Source of the DNA: Candidatus Collierbacteria bacterium | Lineage (GTDB): Bacteria; Patescibacteriota; Microgenomatia; UBA1400; MFAQ01 | Direction: 5' to 3' | Assembly (NCBI GenBank): GCA_023245265.1 | Contig: JAHFKQ010000030.1 | Coordinates: 1 to 9,122 of the forward strand | DNA: 9,122 bases | Program-made: the position numbers and the translations under genes | Shown here: positions 1-5,136 of the stretch, piece after piece | How positions within the stretch are numbered: the stretch's first letter is position 1 | Layout of the letters: each line of letters opens with the position of its first letter | Notes under the pieces: model-generated | The model's input: the letters and a program-made list of their open reading frames with translations, nothing else | Database searches by the model: none | What the model was told of the DNA's origin: nothing

Positions 1-69
1 TGTTTTGGGCTTTCGAATAGAGTGAGCGAGAATGTCTGGAATGCCGGTGGTAGTGGTCTTTGCAGTCAA
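1..69 (-). CDS. N-terminal fragment of an unrecognised protein, runs off the window
   Basis: An open frame of 23 codons starts at a TTG at 67-69 and continues past base 1 on the minus strand. The start is chosen because a strong ribosome site (AAAGGAGAG) lies 6 bases upstream, and because the same frame hits a TAG stop nine codons further upstream, so no earlier start exists. An extended -10 box lies about 50 bases upstream at the right place for a short leader. The visible peptide begins MTAKTTTTGIPDILAHSIRK; no signal peptide or membrane segment is seen in it. I do not recognise the family from so short a piece. That it is a real gene start is well supported; its function is unknown. Confidence 0.6.
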   Translation of the reverse strand, partial: MTAKTTTTGIPDILAHSIRKPKT

Positions 70-116
70 GGGAATCTCTCCTTTGTCAGCGTACTAGGCG
101 GGTGCCTGTGGGTAGG

Positions 117-125
117 ATTATACCA
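117..125 (-). promoter_or_regulatory. Extended -10 promoter for the minus-strand gene at 69
   Basis: On the minus strand the bases read TGGTATAAT, a perfect TATAAT with the TGn extension. No good -35 is seen; the -35 position would fall inside the tRNA 3' fragment. The predicted transcription start is near base 110, giving a leader of about 40 bases that contains the AAAGGAGAG ribosome site. Confidence 0.6.
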
Positions 126-136
126 ATGAATTAGGG

Positions 137-158
137 TGTCGATGCCCAGAGTCGAACT
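137..158 (-). pseudogene. 3' fragment of an interrupted or decayed tRNA
   Basis: On the minus strand this matches tRNA positions 52-73: the last two bases of the 5' T-stem, a TTCGACT T-loop, the 3' T-stem strand CTGGG, the acceptor strand CATCGAC and discriminator A. The three bases that should complete the T-stem (positions 49-51) are AAA and do not pair with GGG, so the T-arm is broken just upstream. The acceptor strand is perfectly complementary to the GTCGATG that begins the separate 5' fragment at 367-403. Only 4 bases separate it from the end of the intact tRNA-Arg. No CCA is encoded. It is a remnant or one exon of a split gene; a remnant is likelier. Confidence 0.6.
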
Positions 159-162
159 TTTG

Positions 163-236
163 TGTCCTGGGGCGGATTCGAACCGCCGATCTTCTCGTTA
201 GGAGTGAGATGCTCTATCCAGCTGAGCTACCAGGAC
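163..236 (-). tRNA. tRNA-Arg (anticodon CCT)
   Basis: The minus strand folds into a full cloverleaf. The acceptor GTCCTGG pairs with CCAGGAC, followed by discriminator A. The D-arm is GCTC/GAGC. The anticodon stem TCTCA/CGAGA has four pairs plus an A-C mismatch next to the loop CTCCTAA. The variable region is 5 bases, and the T-stem GGCGG/CCGCC closes a TTCGAAT loop. Anticodon CCT reads AGG, arginine. CCA is not encoded and must be added after transcription. No promoter with correct spacing is seen directly upstream, so it is probably transcribed from the promoter at 412-417, together with the tRNA 5' fragment and the two hairpins between. Confidence 0.93.
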
Positions 237-268
237 ATGTTTTTGTCTTCTCGGTTAAGAGGTTCTCG

Positions 269-304
269 GAATTTAAGTATAACTTCGTTATATTACTTAA
301 ATTC
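269..304. repeat. Long AT-rich inverted repeat between tRNA parts
   Basis: Arms GAATTTAAGT (269-278) and ACTTAAATTC (295-304) are perfectly complementary over 10 bases. An inner stem, ATAAC (279-283) with GTTAT (287-291), closes on the loop TTC, leaving a 3-base bulge at 292-294. It lies in the spacer between the tRNA 5' fragment and tRNA-Arg and would be present in a co-transcribed precursor. Its role is unknown; a processing signal or decayed mobile-element end are options. No T-run follows on either strand, so it is not a classical terminator. Confidence 0.7.
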
Positions 305-312
305 TCTGCGCT

Positions 313-370
313 TCCTCTGATTTCAGGCTCGGTAATCCACTTCGCTTGATTACGAGGCTCAGAAAGAGGA
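313..370. repeat. Imperfect long hairpin overlapping the tRNA 5' fragment
   Basis: The outer arms TCCTCT (313-318) and AGAGGA (365-370) pair perfectly. The inner arms CTCGGTAATC (328-337) and GATTACGAG (348-356) pair with one bulged G. The outer right arm includes the last bases of the tRNA 5' fragment (its anticodon-loop bases), so the fold competes with, or replaces, the anticodon arm. It could be part of a folded insertion in the tRNA, but it is too small to show a recognisable group I intron core. Confidence 0.5.
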
Positions 371-403
371 GTGAGATGCTCTATCCGTCTGAGCTACATC
401 GAC
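367..403 (-). pseudogene. 5' fragment (positions 1-36) of an interrupted or decayed tRNA-Arg(CCT)-like gene
   Basis: On the minus strand: acceptor GTCGATG, TA linker, D-arm GCTC/GAGC with a 9-base loop, then A26 and the anticodon-arm start TCTCACTCCT. The last 20 bases (GGATAGAGCATCTCACTCCT) are identical to the intact tRNA-Arg downstream. After position 36 the similarity stops: the next bases are CTTTC, with no purine at position 37, so this is not a complete tRNA as it stands. A -10 box sits in the right place just upstream, so the fragment keeps its own promoter. Its acceptor partner lies 208 bases away at 137-158, beyond the intact tRNA. Confidence 0.65.
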
Positions 404-411
404 ATAAGGGT

Positions 412-417
412 ATTTTA
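412..417 (-). promoter_or_regulatory. -10 box of the tRNA transcription unit
   Basis: TAAAAT on the minus strand predicts a transcription start near base 405, two bases before G1 of the tRNA 5' fragment at 403. No consensus -35 is seen. It lies back-to-back with the plus-strand -10 box at 432-437, so the two promoters overlap and may interfere. Confidence 0.45.
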
Positions 418-431
418 CTATCTTTGAGGGG

Positions 432-437
432 TAAAAT
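432..437 (+). promoter_or_regulatory. -10 box directly before the gene at 444 (leaderless layout)
   Basis: TAAAAT ends at 437, exactly 6 bases before the ATG at 444, so the predicted first transcribed base is the A of the start codon. The only purine-rich stretch, GAGGGG (426-431), lies upstream of the -10 box and would not be transcribed. No good -35 is visible. Confidence 0.5.
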
Positions 438-443
438 AGGCGC

Positions 444-1109
444 ATGAAGAACGAGTTTGACTTGGTAAACGAACTGGGTCCCGCCAACTGGCTTGATGCC
501 GTCGCCGGTGAAGCAGTGCTTCTCGGCGCGCTCTTACGCGACCCGGAGGTGGAGATTCTGGGTAAAGAGCTGGCCAAGATGATAAGTGAAATTCGGTTTG
601 ATGATGATCATTTTCCCGAAGTAGAGGCTTACGCTAAAGGGCTGGAGAAAGAACTGGCCAAAAAACTAGAAGAAAGAGAGCACACTGTCTTTATTGATAG
701 TGTACGGCAAAGTGAGCAGGAAAGGTGGCCGACCAGAGTTTGGGAATATGACTTGCTGCATCTCAAACGGTATCAGATCTGGCTAAATCTACCCGTGTAT
801 GACAATCCTTCCGACTTGGAAGATGCCGAGAAGCGGAAGGCCGAAGAAGCGGTCAGGCAGTGTTTCAGCGACCCGAGTTTTGCGAGTTACCAGAAAACAG
901 TGACGCGGGTCGTCAATCAGGGTCAGTTATTTATCACCACCCTTTATCACGATAGCGAAGGCAAGCTCCTTAGAAAGATTGTCAACCATGAACACGCTGA
1001 CTCACTCACCGCCAAGGGTTGGTTAGAGAAATTTTATTTTGATGATTTTGTGACCGCGATGGAAGCTTGGCGGGGAGTACGAAGAGCGACAGTGGATCGA
1101 AAGAAGTAG
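444..1109 (+). CDS. Hypothetical acidic soluble protein, 221 aa
   Basis: I do not recognise this family. The protein has no signal peptide or membrane segment and should be cytoplasmic. It is rich in charged residues and probably mostly helical in its first half: a long Glu/Lys-rich stretch at about residues 62-80 could be a helix or short coiled coil. Later come many aromatics (Trp at about 95, 99 and 113), then a stretch near 164-190 (LFITTLYHDSEGKLLRKIVN) that looks like a beta-strand pair, and a Trp/Phe-rich C-terminal region. The ATG at 444 is the first start in the frame and sits 6 bases after a -10 box, implying a leaderless mRNA. The gene is divergent from the tRNA block and converges with the PEGA gene, whose stop codon abuts its own. 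The long open frame and codon pattern support a real gene. Confidence 0.8.
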   Translation: MKNEFDLVNELGPANWLDAVAGEAVLLGALLRDPEVEILGKELAKMISEIRFDDDHFPEVEAYAKGLEKELAKKLEEREHTVFIDSVRQSEQERWPTRVWEYDLLHLKRYQIWLNLPVYDNPSDLEDAEKRKAEEAVRQCFSDPSFASYQKTVTRVVNQGQLFITTLYHDSEGKLLRKIVNHEHADSLTAKGWLEKFYFDDFVTAMEAWRGVRRATVDRKK

Positions 1110-2441
1110 CTATTTCAGATCGAAGGAGATGAGATTGTAGGTATCGGGTCGTTGGTTAATGTTCGTCAGAATGATGAGTTTACTGCCGTCCGGAGACGAG
1201 GTAACAAAGTTTTCCAGCGGATGAACGAAAGTAATATTGGTGATGTTGCCGCCATCGTAATCGACCATGTTGATCCCTTCAGGATTGGTGAGGATAAGTT
1301 GCTTGCTGTTGGCGTACCAAGAAATATTGGAGGTCAGGCGGCTATCAATCTGGGCTTTGAGCTGTTTGAGGCTGGCTAAACTGGCCGAAGGGGTGGCGGA
1401 GACGGCGGTGATGAGAGTTTTGGTGACGGCCGAAGGGGTGGAAACAAAGGGGAGAAGATAGTTGGTACCTTCCTTGAGATCGAATAAATAGGTTTGATTT
1501 TTGAGCAGATCACGACTTTCCGGAGTGGAGTTGATGTTGGGGAGAAGCGAGCCAATTTCGTTATCGGGTAAGCTCAGATTGACGAGAGGAGTGTAGAAAA
1601 CTTTTTCTTTGTCCGGAGAGAAGTAAACATTGATGGCTTTATTTTCCAGGAGATCGACCATATATTTGGGAAAGAGATTGAGGGTCGGCAGATTTATTTT
1701 GGCGAACTGATCTTGCCACTCATTGATGATGAGGGGTAAGCGAAGACTGACATCGGAAAGCGTTTTTGGATTCAGACCTTTGGTACTGAGAAGATAGGCG
1801 GTGGAAATTTTTTCGGATGCGGGGAGTTTCTTGGTGGCCGGCACTTTGTCCGTAAAGATGGCCAGAATTTGGGAGCTGTCCGGGGACCAGATCAAAAGGG
1901 CGGCGGAGTAATCACGGCCGGAGTTGTCGGCAATCTGGACATTGGATGAGCCAAGAAGATTGCCGGTGATGGAGTAGATATAGAGACCATTGCTGACCTC
2001 TTGGGGCGAGTCCTTGAGAACATAGGCAATCTTGGTCCCGTCCAAGTTGGCGGCAGTATTGCGTACTTGATAGAAGGTGAGAGGTGAAATCGCTGTGATG
2101 ATGGGGAAGAGGCGGGCGTCGGCGGAAGTGACGAGCTCGGTCTTGACCGGCAGAGTCTTGGTCCAAGGGTGGAAGCCGTCCTTCTCGATCTTGAGCTGAT
2201 AGGAGCCCGGCAGGAGATAAAGCTTGTCGTCAGTGACGGTAGTCAGCTTGCTATTAATGATGACTCTGGCCGATTTGGGGTAAGAAGTAATGTTTAAGAG
2301 ACCGGTGCCCGAGAGAGAGTGATTTTGGAGATCGGGGCGGTAACCCTTGGCGAACTGGATTGCGACGAAGGTCCCTCCGGCGAGAAAGAGCAGGATAAAG
2401 AGATTGACGAGGAGGCGTTTGGATTTGGGATTCTTGGTCAC
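1110..2441 (-). CDS. Membrane-anchored PEGA-domain protein with TolB/WD40-like beta-propeller, 443 aa
   Basis: Residues 1-9 are basic and about 10-30 form one membrane helix, so the rest probably faces outward. Residues about 47-113 match the PEGA domain: GLLNITSYPKSARVIINSK is followed by a short turn, LLPGSYQLKIEKDGFHPW and a closing strand. The remainder contains repeated propeller-like strands: LDGTKIAYVLKD (about 133), IWSPDSSQILAIF, VYFSPDKEKVFYTP, ISWYANSKQLILTN and a late SSPDGSKLIILTN, suggesting a TolB/WD40-type propeller of five or more blades. PEGA proteins are thought to act at the cell surface or in binding wall or protein partners; the precise role here is unknown. The start is GTG at 2439-2441, 5 bases after TATAAT, with no ribosome site. 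The ATG seven bases upstream is in another frame. It is convergent with the gene at 444, with no gap. Confidence 0.85.
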   Translation of the reverse strand: MTKNPKSKRLLVNLFILLFLAGGTFVAIQFAKGYRPDLQNHSLSGTGLLNITSYPKSARVIINSKLTTVTDDKLYLLPGSYQLKIEKDGFHPWTKTLPVKTELVTSADARLFPIITAISPLTFYQVRNTAANLDGTKIAYVLKDSPQEVSNGLYIYSITGNLLGSSNVQIADNSGRDYSAALLIWSPDSSQILAIFTDKVPATKKLPASEKISTAYLLSTKGLNPKTLSDVSLRLPLIINEWQDQFAKINLPTLNLFPKYMVDLLENKAINVYFSPDKEKVFYTPLVNLSLPDNEIGSLLPNINSTPESRDLLKNQTYLFDLKEGTNYLLPFVSTPSAVTKTLITAVSATPSASLASLKQLKAQIDSRLTSNISWYANSKQLILTNPEGINMVDYDGGNITNITFVHPLENFVTSSPDGSKLIILTNINQRPDTYNLISFDLK

Positions 2442-2446
2442 AACTC

Positions 2447-2455
2447 ATTATATCA
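2447..2455 (-). promoter_or_regulatory. Extended -10 promoter of the PEGA gene (leaderless layout)
   Basis: The minus strand reads TGATATAAT, a perfect -10 with TGn extension and no -35. Five bases (GAGTT) separate it from the GTG start, so transcription should begin at or within a base or two of the start codon. The inverted repeat at 2459-2480 lies immediately upstream, in the spacer/-35 zone, where a bound protein could control it. Confidence 0.6.
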
Positions 2456-2458
2456 AGA

Positions 2459-2480
2459 CCATAACGCGTTTGCGTTATGG
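2459..2480. repeat. Perfect 9-bp inverted repeat, 4-base loop
   Basis: CCATAACGC, loop GTTT, GCGTTATGG. It lies just upstream of the PEGA promoter, in the divergent region shared with mreB. Its core TAACGCGTTTGC recurs at 2600-2611. It may be an operator or a structured element. Confidence 0.75.
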
Positions 2481-2486
2481 GCGCAG

Positions 2487-2504
2487 ATATATGAGTACAT
2501 ATAT
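2487..2504. repeat. Perfect 7-bp inverted repeat, 4-base loop
   Basis: ATATATG, loop AGTA, CATATAT, in the non-coding region between the PEGA gene and mreB. It is the second of a series of perfect repeats with 4-base loops here. Confidence 0.6.
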
Positions 2505-2545
2505 TTTGCTGACGCTTTTAATATAAGAGGAAGCGCACAACGACA

Positions 2546-2569
2546 TATCGATAATGAATATTATCGATA
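2546..2569. repeat. Perfect 10-bp inverted repeat, 4-base loop
   Basis: TATCGATAAT, loop GAAT, ATTATCGATA. It is the longest of the mreB-upstream inverted repeats. No T-run follows, so it is not a normal terminator. It could be an operator for a dimeric regulator or a structured mobile remnant. Confidence 0.75.
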
Positions 2570-2625
2570 GGAGACGGAGCAAGCTCTTATATAAAGAAGT
2601 AACGCGTTTGCTGTAAAGGTAATAA

Positions 2626-2634
2626 TGATATAAA
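2626..2634 (+). promoter_or_regulatory. Candidate extended -10 promoter for mreB
   Basis: TGATATAAA closely matches the TGATATAAT that drives the divergent PEGA gene. A weak -35 (TTGCTG, 2608-2613) lies 15 bases upstream. The predicted start is near 2641, giving a leader of about 50 bases to the ATG at 2692. The leader contains GGAG at 2660-2663 and the hairpin at 2672-2689. Confidence 0.4.
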
Positions 2635-2671
2635 TTGATATACATTGTTATCTTATGCTGGAGTGTAAATG

Positions 2672-2689
2672 TTGATAGAATGCTATCAA
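2672..2689. repeat. Perfect 7-bp inverted repeat, 4-base loop, immediately before the mreB start
   Basis: TTGATAG, loop AATG, CTATCAA. It ends two bases before the ATG at 2692. In mRNA this hairpin would occupy the place of a ribosome site. The alternative in-frame ATG at 2680 lies within it, so folding may affect which start is used. Confidence 0.65.
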
Positions 2690-2691
2690 AT

Positions 2692-3699
2692 ATGGCTTTT
2701 TCTTTTTACAAAAAAATCGCAATCGACTTGGGAACGGCCAATAGTTTGGTCTATGTCGTCGGTGAGGGTATCGTGCTCGAGGAACCGACCGTGGTGGCGG
2801 TCTCGATTAACGACGGTAAGGTCTTGGCGGTCGGTCGAGAGGCTCAGAAAATGCTGGGACGAACTCCTGGGAATATCAAAGCCAGTAAACCCATGCGGGA
2901 CGGGGTGATTGCCGATTACGCGGTAACGGAGGCGATGCTAAAGTACTTTCTGCGGAAAGTGGGCGCCTACGGTCTCATGAAGCCGGAAGTAATGATCTGC
3001 GTCCCCGCCGGAGTGACTCAGGTTGAGAGACGCGCCGTTTTGGGGGCTGCTATGGAAGCGGGGGCCAGAAATGCCTACCTGATCGAAGAACCGTTGGCGG
3101 CGGCCATTGGCGCCGGGGTGCCGATTACCGAGCCTTCGGGAAATATGGTCTTAGATATGGGTGGCGGAGCTTCGGAAGCCGCCGTAATATCCCTAGGAGG
3201 GGTCGTAACCTTTAGAAGTGTCAGAGTTGCCGGAAATAAAATCGATGAGTCGATTTCGAAGTACATCCGCCGAAAACATAATCTGGTCATCGGAGAAACG
3301 ACGGCGGAAAATATCAAAGTCAAAATTGGTTCGGCCAGTCCGGTGTCCAAAGAGGAGATCTTGGAAGTGACAGGTCGAGACAGCATCACCGGCTTACCCA
3401 AACAAGTTCAGCTTTCATCTCATGAAGTTTACGAAGCCATGAGAGAGCCTTTGGGAAAGATCATTCAAATGCTTAAAACGGTGATGGAGGAAGTGCCACC
3501 GGAACTATCTTCGGACATTATTGATAAAGGGATCGTGATGAGTGGAGGCACGGCGCAGCTCAGGGGGCTAGATAGATTAATCACCCAAGAAACTGGTGTC
3601 CCGGCCTTTGTAGCAGAGGACCCTTTACGGTGTGTAATAAAAGGTATTGGGATAGCGATAGAGAACTTGGATATCTACGCGAGAAGTATCAAGCGATAG
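2692..3699 (+). CDS. mreB: MreB, rod-shape-determining actin-like protein, 335 aa
   Basis: MreB polymerises with ATP under the inner face of the membrane and guides peptidoglycan synthesis. The family hallmarks are present in order: a hydrophobic N-terminal tip, phosphate-1 motif IDLGTAN (residues 11-17), IEEPLAAAIGAG (131-142), phosphate-2 loop DMGGGASE (155-162), and adenosine motif IVMSGGTAQLRGLDRL (281-296) followed by VAEDPL. Length is normal. The ATG at 2692 is chosen because MAFSFYKKIAIDLGTAN has the usual spacing from start to phosphate-1. In-frame starts at 2680 (ATG) and 2635 (TTG) are possible but add untypical residues. GGAG at 2660-2663 is too far from 2692 to be a normal ribosome site. 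Phosphate-2 has AS where TT is usual, and the adenosine loop has SGGTAQ where TGGGAL is usual. No mreC, mreD or rodA lies beside it; it stands alone between AT-rich non-coding stretches. Confidence 0.95.
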   Translation: MAFSFYKKIAIDLGTANSLVYVVGEGIVLEEPTVVAVSINDGKVLAVGREAQKMLGRTPGNIKASKPMRDGVIADYAVTEAMLKYFLRKVGAYGLMKPEVMICVPAGVTQVERRAVLGAAMEAGARNAYLIEEPLAAAIGAGVPITEPSGNMVLDMGGGASEAAVISLGGVVTFRSVRVAGNKIDESISKYIRRKHNLVIGETTAENIKVKIGSASPVSKEEILEVTGRDSITGLPKQVQLSSHEVYEAMREPLGKIIQMLKTVMEEVPPELSSDIIDKGIVMSGGTAQLRGLDRLITQETGVPAFVAEDPLRCVIKGIGIAIENLDIYARSIKR

Positions 3700-3740
3700 C
3701 GTATAAATTTCACCTGTATCAAGTAATTTTAATTTGGTTG

Positions 3741-3776
3741 GCAAACAGATATTTATATTGCTAAATTAATGTTTGC
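3741..3776. repeat. 7-bp inverted repeat downstream of mreB
   Basis: GCAAACA (3741-3747) and TGTTTGC (3770-3776) are perfect complements around a 22-base AT-rich loop, starting about 40 bases after the mreB stop. It may act as a weak 3' end or mRNA-stabilising hairpin; there is no T-run for a classical terminator. Confidence 0.4.
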
Positions 3777-3841
3777 GCACGAATATATAAAAAACCAAAA
3801 AAAGGATATAAGTCTTGTAGGTAAGTAGAGTTACAGTAGTA

Positions 3842-3859
3842 TAAATATTGTTATATTTA
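3842..3859. repeat. Perfect 7-bp inverted repeat, 4-base loop
   Basis: TAAATAT, loop TGTT, ATATTTA. It has the same format (perfect arms, 4-base loop) as the repeats upstream of mreB. It is AT-only in its arms, so chance is a real possibility in this region. Confidence 0.5.
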
Positions 3860-4046
3860 CCTTGTAATTTGAGGAATATATTCTGATAAATTTTCCCGGA
3901 ATGATGGTGAATATTAAGCCTTTTTTGAAACAATGTCTAAAAAGGGCAGAGACGAATTTTTAGAGATAAATGATCAAAAGAAGTGTCGAAGGCCCATTTT
4001 AGAGGGGAGAGGCGACAAATGGCGACGAATACTTTTCACAGGAGAG

Positions 4047-4175
4047 AGTGATACCCCCACCGGTATCGTAAAAATATGATGATTTATATTTTTAATACGC
4101 CATGGGGGTATGGTACTAAACTCGTGAATAACTATGGGAGATATCGGCACCCCCCCCACCCAGGGGGGTATCACT
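4047..4175. repeat. G-rich element with 12-bp inverted ends and an internal third copy
   Basis: The ends AGTGATACCCCC (4047-4058) and GGGGGTATCACT (4164-4175) are perfect complements. A third copy, TGGGGGTAT, lies at 4103-4111 and can pair with the left arm (ATACCCCCA) instead. Right beside the right end, ACCCCCC can also fold locally onto GGGGGGT (4163-4169). So several mutually exclusive folds are possible. The GC runs contrast strongly with the AT-rich surroundings. It may be a small mobile-element remnant, a structured RNA, or a cluster of protein-binding sites. Confidence 0.5.
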
Positions 4176-4333
4176 TGGACAACAACAGTGACTTTTTAGG
4201 GATAACTTATATATTTATTTTAACAATTTCTCGATTTTCAAAATATTTTTTATATAGGCACGAAAATAGCAGTGGTTGTAATATTGCTTACTAAATAATT
4301 GTTTCTTTTTTCTATATTATTTTTGATTTTTAA

Positions 4334-4375
4334 TGATAGAAGGCCTTAATCTTCGGATTTTTTGATTTTCTATCA
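4334..4375. repeat. 8-bp inverted repeat in the non-coding region
   Basis: TGATAGAA (4334-4341) and TTCTATCA (4368-4375) are perfect complements with a 26-base loop. The core GATAG/CTATC also forms the hairpin before mreB (2672-2689). Significance is uncertain. Confidence 0.35.
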
Positions 4376-5121
4376 AAGAGTGGCTTAGGGTAGATGAATT
4401 TTTTTTATTATTTGTTTAAGTGCAAACAATAGCTTCTTCGATGATCGCTTTAAGATATGAATAGCTTGAAATCTTTATCAGCTCTAGGCATCTTTTGAAA
4501 GGGGATTTACTTAGTTTTTACTAACCGGTATATGGCCTTTTTGGGCTCTTTGCTATTTCTCAGGAATACTGTGCGATATGACACAAAAGGCGAAAATGAC
4601 TTCTATCACACTATATCAAGGACATTTCGCATATAGGTCTTTAACTCTGTTTATTTGGTGAGTTATATTGTCCATGTTATAGATTCTTAAGAGAATTTAT
4701 AGAGTTGTATATGAGATATTGAGAATATTTAATACTATATTGATATTATGGTGATTTTAGCCTTTGTTTCTGGATAGATAAATTGTTCAAATACCTTAAT
4801 TTATTTCTGTTTCTTTTTTTACGGAGAGAGCCTAATAGTCTTAGAACTGTCAAATTGACCCCTTATTTTATATAAGATTACTGTTTGGGTCTTATAGAAA
4901 GAGTCTTTTTGGCCCATAAGGAGAAAAAAATTAGGCAGGAGGTCTTTAATGAGGGACCAAAGGACTACCAAAGTGATCATTTTGGTCCGGTAAATGCCAA
5001 TAAAAGATGGATGAGACGCTCCAAAGTCTAAAATTGCCTTGTTGGCAGTCACTTATGGTGAGTGCTAGATTTGTGCCTGTTGGGGAGGGTTTTTTCTCGG
5101 GGTTGGGAGAACGAGGGTTAC

Positions 5122-5130
5122 TGCTATGAT
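5122..5130 (+). promoter_or_regulatory. Extended -10 promoter of the glycosyltransferase gene (leaderless layout)
   Basis: TGCTATGAT has the TGn extension and a good -10. It ends 6 bases before the ATG at 5137, so the predicted transcription start is the A of that ATG. No -35 and no ribosome site are seen. This also argues for 5137 rather than the upstream in-frame start at 5062. Confidence 0.55.
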
Positions 5131-5136
5131 AATAGC

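Larger units (their letters stand above)
2462..2611 (+). repeat. Pair of 12-bp direct repeats, TAACGCGTTTGC
   Basis: Identical copies lie at 2462-2473 and 2600-2611, one next to each of the two divergent promoters (PEGA gene at 2447-2455, mreB candidate at 2626-2634). This layout fits a shared regulator site, but the copies could also be decayed duplicates. Only the first copy is part of a perfect palindrome. Confidence 0.5.
3700..5136. other. AT-rich non-coding region of about 1.4 kb
   Basis: No gene is supported here. The open frames present are under 80 codons, lack ribosome sites and resemble no family I know. The sequence is far richer in A and T than the flanking genes. It holds scattered inverted repeats (3741-3776, 3842-3859, 4334-4375, and a short TTAGT-TTTT-ACTAA at 4511-4524), a tandem GGCGAC repeat (4011-4030) and a G-rich element at 4047-4175. 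I looked for signature bases of RNase P RNA, tmRNA and SRP RNA and for DnaA boxes and saw none. No clear intrinsic terminator follows mreB. Possible explanations are decayed genes, a structured RNA, or a spacer with regulatory or chromosome-organising sites. Confidence 0.6.

Noticed and set aside
159..366. Group I intron interrupting the outer tRNA
   Set aside because: Most of the insertion is an intact tRNA-Arg plus a 125-base spacer; I see no P3-P8 core or P7 signature, and the 3' fragment resumes at position 52, not 37.
359..577. 72-aa minus-strand frame over the tRNA fragment
   Set aside because: It runs through tRNA sequence and antisense to the gene at 444, and has no ribosome site.
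2669..2908. 79-aa frame with a ribosome site overlapping the mreB start
   Set aside because: Not listed as a gene because it is the +1-type shadow of mreB with Arg/Trp-rich sequence; kept only as a possible translation-coupling leader in a finding.
3075..3401. 108-aa minus-strand frame inside mreB
   Set aside because: Antisense shadow of a clear mreB gene.
4011..4030. GGCGAC tandem pair as a CRISPR or iteron array
   Set aside because: Only two 10-base units, no spacers and no replication or cas gene nearby.
4076..4294. 72-aa plus-strand frame in the AT-rich gap
   Set aside because: It runs through the G-rich inverted-repeat element and lacks a ribosome site.
4819..5052. 77-aa minus-strand frame in the AT-rich gap
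   Set aside because: GTG start without ribosome site or promoter and no recognisable domain; length is expected by chance. It could be a gene remnant but I cannot support it.
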